This document shows, one piece after another, positions 8,645 through 17,399 of a stretch of 32,798 nt of DNA. The notes under the pieces were generated by a model. That model worked only from the letters and a program-made list of their open reading frames with translations. It did no database searches and had not been told where the DNA came from. A program made the translations under genes and the position numbers. This DNA is from Spongospora subterranea f. sp. subterranea (taxonomy: Eukaryota > Endomyxa: Phytomyxea > Phytomyxea > Plasmodiophorida), in the NCBI GenBank assembly GCA_049724395.1, contig JAUGWO010000232.1:1-32798 (forward strand). The letters run 5' to 3'. Every line of letters begins with the position of its first letter. The stretch's first letter is position 1.

Positions 8645-10220
8645 ATGACGGATTCGACACTATATTTTGACGTCGTCATCTTATTGATCGTGTTTATCAG
8701 TTTAGCGGTGATTGCTGTTGCTGGCTCTGTCCTTCTGGTTATCAAGTTTGGTCATCCGGACGACAAGAATGTTGCGCTTCTGCCCAAATTCGTCGTCATT
8801 TATTCGCTAATTCTTGGCCGTCTCGAGTGTGGCATTGTTTCCAATTGATGTCGCCTGTCGATCATCAGATGCGCTCTCATCAATAATTTATTATGTCTGG
8901 ATCGCCATGTTTATCAACATCGCTGCCTTTCTCGTGATCATCATTCCTCTCGCCATCGCCTTTTACGAGGAATCATCTACCGATAAAAGTGTCTGTCGCT
9001 CCCTCATTTACGGATTGGTTCCTCTGATGTTGATTGGGGTCGCGATCGCCATCCTCTATCCCTTCTTCGGCACCAACAGTTTATCGCCGGAAGATATCCA
9101 GAGGTTTCAATCACGTTCTGGTTGGAATTATATTCCATCGTCGTTATCACAAATCTATTCCGATCATATCAGTATTGGGTACTTTGGATTGGCGATAATG
9201 GCAATGATCGGCTGGATTGCCTTTATTTTATTCGTTCCGATCGGTGTTGCCATGTTGCCTATCGATATGGTTCGAGCATTCATTCACCGACCTAAAGCGC
9301 TGAACATTGTGGAATACACAAGAGAAAAACAGGCGATCGGTAGGAGGATTAATTGATTATGAACATATTTCACAATTAACGGGTTTCGCTGATGCAGGTC
9401 GGGAGGCCAGCGTGCTGTTAAAAGCCGCTCAAGATGTAGGGCAATCGCGTAAAGGGTCCCTGAATCTGTTTGTGGGCAGATCAACAAAACGAAGTCGGAA
9501 GGAGCTGTTAGCCCTTGAAATGCAGACATATGAGCTGAAAAGGAGGCGAATGACGCTGGAAATCGCGTTAGCTCATCGTTCCCCACATTCTTTAGAATTT
9601 AATTTGATGGTTGCTTCTTCAGATATTCCTATCGAGGCGGTAATCCACTATGGTATGGCCTGCAGTTACTCTTGGGTGTTATTTACGCCATCCTGACCAT
9701 CGCATGGATTGTTCATTTGACCCTGGCCGTCGTGGTTGACGCCTCGCCAGCTTTGAGTACCGTTCTCCTAGAATTGCAGAAGTTCGGCGGTACATTTCCC
9801 GTGTTCAGCATTGTGGCGTTCGTAGTGCTATCCGAATACCTGTTGCTGTCGGCGATCAAAGGCTCGTTCAAATTCAGTCTCGGGACGGCTTGGCTCTCGA
9901 TATACCCGATGGAAGTTGGCAACACACTAATGAGCGCGTTTTTGGTCAACTCTTGGCTGATTCTGGCGCTAGTTGTGCCATTGATTCAATTCTGCACCAT
10001 TGCTTTCGCTGATTACGTAGCCGGAACCGTCATCGGGATGATCTTTCTTTTGAGGATTAACAATATCCGCTTCTTCAAAGGCGTCCTATTCTACGACAAC
10101 ATCTATATGTATCTGATGTTATGGATTTTTCTAATCACACTATTGGTTGTTGCGGTCAGTTCTAAAGGAAAGCGCAAAGAGATCAATATCAGGAGTAGTG
10201 CTGTCGTTGAAGGTGCTTAA
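8645..10220 (+). CDS. LMBR1/LIMR-family nine-pass membrane protein, with an apparent +1 frameshift
   Basis: LMBR1-domain proteins are integral membrane proteins (LMBRD1 exports cobalamin from lysosomes; plant LIMR proteins are uncharacterised). Family marks here are LFPIDVA after the second helix, HRPKALNIVEYTREK with the following GREASVLLKAAQ cytosolic coil, YLLLSAIKGSFKF, and YPMEVGNTLMSAFLVNSW. About nine hydrophobic segments are visible, as expected. Introns are 9340-9397 (58 nt) and 9610-9665 (56 nt). Exon sum is 1462 nt, one base over a multiple of three: within 8811-8845 the reading must move +1, around ATT CTT G GCC. This is either programmed frameshifting, a recent lesion or a sequence error. 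Length is about 486 aa. The upstream region is a minisatellite; the next gene starts 170 bp downstream. Confidence 0.8.
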
Positions 10221-10234
10221 ATATATATATATAT
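10219..10234. repeat. (AT)n microsatellite in the LMBR1-TRP intergenic gap
   Basis: A short run AATATATATATATATCC begins at the stop codon of the LMBR1-like gene and lies in the 170-bp gap before the TRP-like gene. Confidence 0.8.
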
Positions 10235-10390
10235 CCATTACAGTTATTTTATCTCCATTTCGCTTTATCGTCTGAAATTGTTCTGAATTTCACATCTCCG
10301 TCGCTATTCCAGCTGTAGTCGCCGAACAGATATTTTCCCTGAAATTGGGCGGTTTGCAGTGAGATCGATCCGCTCCCTCCCCAATCTAAT

Positions 10391-13039
10391 ATGGAAACGA
10401 GCAAATACTCGATCGTGGAAGATGGCGTTACGAATCGCGCTGGTTCATGCGCCGTCCCCATTAGCGAGGGCGGCAGGCAATCCGATCGGGTCGACGGCCC
10501 TTTAGCCCATCAATCATCGTTCCTGACCTGTCTGACCCGTAACCAGCCCGAGATGGCGCTGGATATCGTCCTCCAATCCACCAACGTCGACTGGAATTTC
10601 CGCTACGACGACAACGGTCTGACGCCGATCGCGTGTGTGGTCAGCCCGGTCCATTCCGATCTCGACCAGGCCGGGATGGTCCAGGTCGTACAAGCCCGTT
10701 CGTCGTTGTTGGGTCCCTGGCTCCCCGATCGTTTACCTCTGAACCGTTGCTGTTTGCGTTAGTGATCGCGGCCGGAGCCGATCTATCGTATCCTGCCAAC
10801 TCGCCGTCGACGCCGAGCTGTATCCATCATGCGGCGTTCGTCGCGGCGTCGTTCGGGCACGACGCCGTTCTGGAATGCGTTCTCGATAACGGGTATCCGA
10901 TCGAGACCATATCGGATCCCGATCCGCTCTCCAACACCTATTTCAGCACCCTTCTCCACGCCGCCGCCAGCTCCAACTCCTTATCAGCTATAGGTTCGTT
11001 CCCCTTCGACCGATGTCACATCGTCGTTCAACCTGATGAAATTGGCGTTCTCAGAAATGTTGTTAACGAGAGGGATAGAATCATCGGTTGTTGATGACCG
11101 GAATCGATCGCCACTTCACATTGTGCTGGAAACGGCGCCCGATCTGGATTCGGCCTCGCTCCTGATCCAGTATGGCGCTAATCCCTTCCTAGTTGACCAT
11201 ATGGGCAACTCCCCATACGCCATGTCGATCGCCGTCCTGCCCGAGCTGACGTCGGCCATATTCCAAGAGCGCAGCCGGCGCCACAAACAGATCAAGGACG
11301 GGGCGATCTGGAAGTACGACTTCACCAACATCGTGATCGACAACAACGGTGATGGGGTGTTCCACCACGACATGAAGGGTCAGGGACATGAACTATCGGC
11401 GGCCGTCGCCGCCAATCAGGTCGCACCAGTGGTTAAGGGGGGACTCCATCGCCCTCGCCTTCCGACCCTATATTCATCAATAGAGCTCATGATTCGCTAC
11501 GAGAGAAAGGAACTGCTTTTATCCCCGATCGTAATGGTATTTCAATCTCAATCACTTCATTTTTACCCCAAAAGTTATCGTGTTGTACTGTGGACGAATG
11601 TCCTCACCTTAATGTCGTCTGTCCAATCGTTGTCTGTCGCCAAGATCAGACTGTTATCTGACTGCTGAATTTTGTTGAGGTCATATTGCAAGAAGCATGG
11701 GACCTGTTCGCCCATCGTGTTTGGCTATCGCAAGTGATTGAGTACACGATGTTCGTGATCTTCTACCTGTCCCTATCCCATCAATGGCCGACCGTCGCCC
11801 AACTCGCCAACGATAGCGAGCCGTTGCCCATTACCGTTTACCCATTGCTCTTGGCCGGTAATCCCCACCGTTTCTCGCCGAACCCGTTCATCGATCGTCG
11901 GTGTTCTCGACAGTGATCCTGTTCATGATCAGGGGAATCTATCGTGCATTCAAAAACTTATCCAAAGCGGGTTGGAAGAACTGGTTCTCCTCGATATGGA
12001 ACATATCGGATTCCATATTCTTTTCATCAATGCTGTTCGTCGTAATCTGTAAAACCCTCGTCGTTTTTGGATTGAGGTCATCGTGGTTAGAACCGGAAAA
12101 CATTCCCCGAACAATCTTCACCAAGTTCCGACAAATTTATTTAGGGGCCCTTATTGGGTGAATTCCTCAGCAATGGTCCATATACTGTTCGGCGTCAAGT
12201 TCCTCCGATTTGCCTGCGTTCCTAAGCAGACCGGGGCGATGGTTGCAATGGTCATATTGATGCTGAAAGACATCGCGTAATATCGTTGTGCTGTCCATCT
12301 CCTTCCCGATCGTTTATTCACCAAACCGAAATAGGCGATTCTTCGCGTTCTTTCTCCCGTTTTACCTCCCGTTCACCAACGCGTATTTCCTCCTATTTCG
12401 AGAAGGAATCTCCATCAAATATCAGAACGTCCTTATGGTTCTGCTGCGTTGGATATTCGGAGGTGGTGTCGGTTTCACTCAATGTTTTCACCCCTTTTTC
12501 CTGAATATTTCTTCGCAGATTTCGATTACTCGTTTTTCGCGGATTCGCTCCCGACGAACAATGTGGCGATGGCGCAAACCCTGTTTATATTCTACATGGT
12601 CATTATCGTCATAACGTTGCTGAATATATTGGTGATTGGTTTCCGGAATCGCCATGGAATATGTGCTCAGTTGGCGCTGCAGATCGCGCTGATGTCGAAC
12701 ACCTTCAACGCTGTGGTGGAAAACGCGGAAGGAGAGTGGATGATGGTGTTCGCCAAGGAGATCGTTGAGATCATGGGCACATCGTCCGATCGGCAAATCA
12801 AGGCCTATTATCAGGTGATGGCCAGGAAGAATCGCCATCCGCTCTACTCGGAGGTGGTGAAAGAGCCGGAAGGAAACTGGGCCCAGATCGTGAGGGCCAG
12901 AATGGAGATGATGATGAAGCAGCAAGCGATCCTGACCCGGATGGTCGAGGAGCTCTCCACACAGCAGCGCGGTCGTGATCGACCGCCGACAACTGATCGG
13001 ATAAGAACATTACAGAGAATGGAGACGATTGACCCCTAG
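10391..13039 (+). CDS. Ankyrin-TRP-like cation channel, nine exons
   Basis: TRP-type channels are six-helix cation channels, often sensory or ciliary. Proposed exons: 10391-10712, 10763-10993, 11055-11536, 11680-11857, 11914-12076, 12145-12276, 12335-12462, 12519-12631, 12683-13039. The frame is kept throughout (2106 nt, 701 aa). The N-terminal half has ankyrin-like repeats (AAGADLSYP, IQYGANPFLVDHMGNSPYA). Then come the pre-S1 segment RYERKELLLSPIV, helices, KDIARFFAFFLPFYLPFTNAY at S4-S5, a pore with FGDFDY, and S6 LLNILIALMSNTFNAVVEN followed by EGEW, as in TRP proteins. The C-terminus is charged and may be coiled. The 143-nt intron 11537-11679 is unusually long here and may hide a small exon; 12077-12144 has an alternative acceptor. 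A polycystin-like or other ankyrin channel is the main alternative. Confidence 0.8.
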
Positions 13040-13534
13040 TTGATCACAATCATTTTAATCCGATTATTAAACCAATCTATTTCGTGAACAGTTTCCCCTT
13101 TTTTCCCCCGATATTCCTTGCCAATTTCAGGGCCACCACGCCGTCAACGGTGTCTGTTGCGATCGATGATAAACCCCATCATCGGCCATGTTATGGGGCA
13201 CAAGGTGACAGTGGATATGGCGATTGCGATAACTGTGGGCGATGGCGATAAGGTTACCTCATGTAGCAGCGGCTGGCCATCGAAACCGGGATCAAATCAG
13301 TTAACTGCAGAGTTAGTCTAATGGTCAAGTGGTTAGCGACTGTGGCTGTAGAAGTGATTGGAGGACTCTTTCAAAGAAGATCTCCCCAGTTCATGTTTAC
13401 CGCGGTCCACGACGACTTCGAACGCATTGTCGAGATTGCTCGTCCGCAAATTGACACATTACCGGATCGTGTTCGCTCACAGGTCTTTCTAATTCGAGTG
13501 AAATGACTTTGTCGTCGTCCTCAAAGGCTCGGAG
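13040..13534. other. Intergenic, no clear gene
   Basis: An open frame at 13321-13506 (ATG at the start) has no recognisable family and may be fortuitous. The 13310-13345 stretch resembles the 5' half of a tRNA but lacks a matching T-arm. Confidence 0.35.
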
Positions 13535-13668
13535 GCAGACTCACGAGATTGTTTGCAATACGAGTTGGCATACGCTGCTAACGGATTCGGCCAGGATGGC
13601 AGTGTAATCCGGGTCAATGTCGCCATTTTTCTGGAACTGCCGACGTGACACGACCTATAACATTGAAG

Positions 13669-13872
13669 TCAACTATCTCGATCGCAGACATTGCCGGTGT
13701 ATTCGGCTACAAATGCATTGACCTCAAAGAATTCGCTATCAAACAGCCCAAACCCCATGGTTGATTGCACATGAAATTTCGCAAAATGCGTGTGGAGAAC
13801 AAATTGCAAGCACCTGTGGTAATCAGTGCTTGCGATATTCGCATTTGTTTGCGAAATGTCATGTGCAATCAA
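13669..13872 (-). pseudogene. SET-domain fragment, left arm mirror copy
   Basis: The minus strand reads AKFHVQSTMGFGLFDSEFF, then EVNAFVAEYTG, then closes. It is a diverged inverted copy of the fragment at 13780-13991. It is truncated and without catalytic motifs. Confidence 0.6.
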
Positions 13873-13991
13873 CCGAGCACATGGGGTTTGGGCTGTTTGC
13901 TAGCGAATTCTTTGAGGTCAATGCATTTGTAGCCGAATACACCGGCAAGGTCTACGATCGAGGTGTAATCCGTCGTAGTGACTTCGAGTAA
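13780..13991 (+). pseudogene. SET-domain (histone methyltransferase-like) fragment, right arm
   Basis: The frame ending at 13991 reads AKCHVQSTEHMGFGLFASEF and then FEVNAFVAEYTGKVYDRG. This is the start of a SET domain (G-x-G-L-F-A...F-x-x-EY-x-G), preceded by cysteines spaced like an AWS region (CGEQ...CGNQCL). The catalytic NHSC and GEELxxDY parts are missing, so it cannot be an active enzyme. The mirror copy is in the left arm at 13669-13872. Confidence 0.65.
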
Positions 13992-14137
13992 TAGGTCGTT
14001 TCACGTCGGCAGTTCCAGGAAAATGGCGACCTTGACCCGGATTACCCATCCTGGACGACCATCATTACGTTGTTGCAGTGCCTGATCAGCATGGTCAATA
14101 TCCGTTGGCAGCGTACGCCAACTCGTGTTGCCAACCC

Positions 14138-14614
14138 AATTGCTGGTCATGATAAGATCTCATTTCGAATATGTTCCCAGAAACGTGATGGACGACGACA
14201 TGGTAAATCGCAAGTCAGTGAGAAATGGCCGCCCAGCGGATTTCATTTAGCGGGCTAGCCGACCTAGTACAAGCCGCTCGTAGCCGGGGACACCCAGGTC
14301 GGCTCGATTCTGGGTCAACATTACGACCCGCCGTACTGGCCTTGGCAGAAAGATTCCCGATTCCAAACCCGGCCAGGTATCAGACAACTGTACATATGAT
14401 TGACTCTGAATCACTGGTAAGTCGTAAACTGTTGACAGTAAAGTGTATTTATAGAGTGTAACAGTTGGCCTTTTGCGCGCGGAGTCCGTAACAACCGAGG
14501 GACTAACTTCACTGAGTTCCTGGGCTAATCCAGCCCACAACTGACGCAAATCGAATCAGAATTTTGGGAACAGGCGCTGAGCCGGCCTGGTCGACGGCGG
14601 ACCTTGGTGTGGAA
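14138..14614. other. Intergenic upstream of the methyltransferase gene
   Basis: No supported gene. It holds the presumed promoter and 5' leader of the NTMT1-like gene. The open frame that continues into that gene from 14564 begins with a non-ATG codon. Confidence 0.4.
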
Positions 14615-15458
14615 ATGGAGTGCGGGTACAGTAGTTCGGGGAGAAAGTACAAGGAGATTAACGACCTGTGGGAGAACCTAGAACAGGGTGAAGACAATGC
14701 GGATTGGTATAGAAAGAGTCAAGATTATTGGGAAACGACAGAGCTCTCCAACAATGGCGTTCTCGGTGTATGTTTTGCGGAATCGCCATTTCAGAAGATC
14801 GCTAATAATCGAATTTTTTGTGCGGTTTCAGGGATTTGAACATATCAGCGATCTAGATTTACAATCGTCGCGGGAGTTAATCGGATCATTACCCGTTATT
14901 GAATTGGGGAACGCGATCGGTACGACATAATCTCGGTTCCCTTTCGCCATCTCCAGTTTGATAACATCGTGATCAGATTGCGGTGCCGGTATCGGGCGCA
15001 TCCTGGAAGGCCTGCTCCTGCCAATCTTCAACGAAGCCGATATGGTCGAGCAATCCGCCTCCCATGTCGAATCGGCTCGGAGCCGGCTGGCGTCCCATCC
15101 TCGCATGGGCACCTTCTACACTGAGGGATTACAGACATTCACTCCCCGCCCTGGCCATTATGATCTTGTCTGGATCCAATGGGTTATCGGTTATCTGACC
15201 GATTCGCATTTCGAGGCGTTCCTCAATCGTTGCGCCAACTCCCTACGGGGGCCCAATTCCTTCGTGATCATCAAAGAGAACGTGGCCCGAAAGGACTTTT
15301 TCTTTGATTCCGAAGACAACAACGTCACGCGAACGTTGTCACAGTTCCAGAGTCTTTTCCGGAGGACGCGGCTGATTCTTGTGAAGACGAAAATCCAGCA
15401 TAAGTTCCCAGAGGAATTGCACCCAGTATATATGTTCGTCCTGAAAAGGCGCCGATAG
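14615..15458 (+). CDS. NTMT1: Protein N-terminal (X-Pro-Lys) methyltransferase, NTMT1/TAE1-like
   Basis: This family uses S-adenosylmethionine to methylate the alpha-amino group of proteins beginning X-P-K/R after Met removal. Exons are 14615-14767, 14832-14919 and 14977-15458; introns are 64 and 57 nt; 723 nt, 240 aa (human NTMT1 is 223). Motifs: WYRKSQDYWET at the start, GVLGGFEHISDLDLQSSREL across the first splice (compare MLGGYGHISSIDIN in NTMT1), DCGAGIGRIL forming the SAM loop at residues 81-90, DLVWIQWVIGYLTD in the core, and VIIKENVA in place of VIKDN. All key segments are present, so it should be active. The first ATG in frame is 14615. Its 3' end faces the dynein-docking gene with 97 bp between stop codons. 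Confidence 0.9.
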
Positions 15459-15555
15459 TATTCGTAATGTTTTGATATTAAACCTATGTGATTATCGAAA
15501 TAGAGACCTCAAAAACAGTTTCGTTTTCTGAACAGCAGCAGAAGTTCGAGGCAGA

Positions 15556-17139
15556 TCATTTCCTCTTGCAATCGCGCTGGGTAAGGAATATCTCAGACTC
15601 AGAGACGACGCTGTCGGTCTCGATGTTCGGGGGAACAATCGACCCTTGTCTGTACGGCCAGTCGGCCTGCAATTCCATCGGGTCCACGATGACATCATCG
15701 GCCACGACCTGATTCGTCTCAGCGGAATGATTATTGTCCACGACCGCTGCCTGTTTGATCAAAGCCAAAGTGCTCCGCTCGATCCCATCCAGTACTTCAG
15801 CCAAGTTTGACACGTTGACAGGTATCGTCGCAGTGGTGAAATCATGTCCAAACAGGTTTGTCACCTAGAAATGGTCATCAGAAATTACACAGAGCGTCTC
15901 AGCGACGATTTTTCAGAAATTTACCAGTTGCAATTTCTGTAAGATCAGCTCCATTTCCGACTCTAAATTCTTCTTTTCGATCTCCAACTCATCGATCATC
16001 GCTTGAACTTCAGCGAACGCAATTTCAGGAACGGTCGCCTTTGATTTCCTAACAATAACTGCCATCGGGAGCTGGCGCTCGCCCCGCTCCTGATGGGCAT
16101 CGTCGAGTAATCGTTTGATCTGGGCCGCTTCACGATAAAGGTCGATGCAATCCAGCTCGGCGCGATCGAGACGCTCCACCAGCTCGTCGACGTTGGCGAT
16201 TCCGGTCCCCTTCAGAATCGTGTTGACACAATTCCTCGCCGCGTCCAGCCGATTCTCGGCCATCGTTCGGCAGGCGGAATCGGCGGCCATTGCCCAGAAC
16301 GCTCGAGACCGAATCTGGTCCATTCCGCGAACCTTTAGTTCATCGTCATCGTTCAGATCGGAATGCGATTCTTCCATCGGTGGAACTAACCGCCCCTCGT
16401 CCTGCACCAGAACCGCATTCTAGTTGAACAATCGAAGCGAAGCCGCGCGTTCAGACCGACCTGGTCATTGATTAGCTGGTCGAGGATTCCCCATTCTCGT
16501 TGAAATTGCACCTGATGCTTCTCAATCTGTATTGCTAACGCCCTCAGCTCGTTCATGGCGCTATCGCGACTATCGGCAATACCGTCTGATTCCCTAATAC
16601 ACGATATGACCTTCGGTTCGACCAACTGCAGCCGTTGGCGCAGGGTTCGGCAATAATGTCCATCGGCGTCGGCGAGTCGGTTGTCGTGTTCGAACTCCCG
16701 CTGCAAGCGACTGTTGTCCAGGCGCGTTTCCGCATAGTGCAGGTTGAGCCGATGCAATCGCCGTTCCATCCGTTGAACTTGCACGCGCCACTCGGCTAGG
16801 CGTTCGTCTTTGACGGCGTGGCGATCGACATGTGGCACGCAATCGATCAATTCCTGTAGGGATCGATATCGCTCCAGCTGTTTCCTCAAACGCCCACAGT
16901 CGTGCGTTTCCGACTCGGGTTTCACTGCGACTTTCTGTTCGATCGAGCTTTTTTCGACAGCGATCTGCATGTTCGACGTCAGTGAATCCTGCAGCGAGCG
17001 TGATATAAGTTCGGCGATATTGGTCGACGTGCGATCGAGAGAATGGCGGCCAACGGGCAATCATTCGCTGCTCCAACTGCTTAGCTCGATGATGCAGGGC
17101 ATCGAGGCGTGGATTCCGTTCACCATCAACAAGCGTCAT
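15556..17139 (-). CDS. Outer dynein arm docking coiled-coil protein (ODA1/CCDC114/CCDC63-like)
   Basis: ODA1-type proteins form the coiled coil that anchors outer dynein arms on axonemal doublets. Secure exons on the minus strand: one ending at 16461, 16401-15925 (intron 59 nt) and 15864-15556 (intron 60 nt). The beginning is less sure: ATG 17139 with an exon to 17029 and an intron ending at 16965 keeps frame and gives 466 aa. Family marks: RRLHRLNLHYAETRLDNSRL and MNELRALAIQIEKHQVQFQ with REWGILDQLINDQ (ODA1 has NEM-AL-Q...F-EW-LGKLI), and GTGIANVDELVERLDRAEL (compare GISDIDELVTTF). It is almost entirely helical, with a less ordered C-terminal ~100 residues. Its presence means the organism builds motile cilia. 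Confidence 0.8.
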
Positions 17140-17399
17140 TGCGAATGGATATTATGTTTGAGGTCCGCAATCGTCGTACTCAACTAAGAGATATTTAGTC
17201 CAGTTATTTGCATGAACGAGTTGATCATTCCAAAGTCGTTACGACTTTGATAATTCCCTGTCCATAAGGACTGGGTATTTTGTATTTTTCATGTCGCGGG
17301 TCACTACATATATGAAATTGATGGTAGCTATAGCAGGTAAACCAATAAAGTTTGAATTTGAGAAGCGATTTATTGATGTTGATTGATCATCTGGATATG
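17140..17399. other. Intergenic, presumed promoter side of the docking gene
   Basis: No gene or clear repeat seen. It lies between the docking-protein start and the copia fossil. Confidence 0.4.

Larger units (their letters stand above)
13535..14137. repeat. Large palindrome carrying SET-domain fragments in both arms
   Basis: Left arm about 13535-13810 and right arm about 13825-14137 are inverted copies with scattered substitutions and small indels (roughly 90% alike by eye). Shared landmarks are CATTGACCCGGATTAC, CACGTCGGCAGTTCCAG and GTAGCCGAATACACCGGCAA. Both arms encode the same peptide reading outward from the centre, so the source was a coding sequence duplicated head to head. Confidence 0.85.

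Noticed and set aside
10633-10760. A frameshift inside the TRP-like gene
   Set aside because: A 50-nt GT...AG intron at 10713-10762 removes it and rejoins an ankyrin repeat in frame.
11858-11913. A second apparent frameshift in the TRP-like gene
   Set aside because: Explained by a 56-nt intron with GTAATC donor and CGACAG acceptor; the joined peptide continues a membrane helix.
12049-12125. Alternative 77-nt intron in the TRP-like gene
   Set aside because: It also keeps frame, but removes part of a helix; the 12077-12144 intron preserves more family-like sequence. Not excluded.
13310-13385. tRNA-like stretch with a D-arm-like TAGTCTAATGGTCAAGTGGTTAGCGAC
   Set aside because: No pairing acceptor stem, no anticodon stem and no GTTCGA-type T-arm downstream; only the A-box half resembles a tRNA.
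14564-14614. N-terminal extension of the methyltransferase from 14564
   Set aside because: The frame there begins with TTG; the first ATG is 14615 and NTMT1-family proteins do not need the extra residues.
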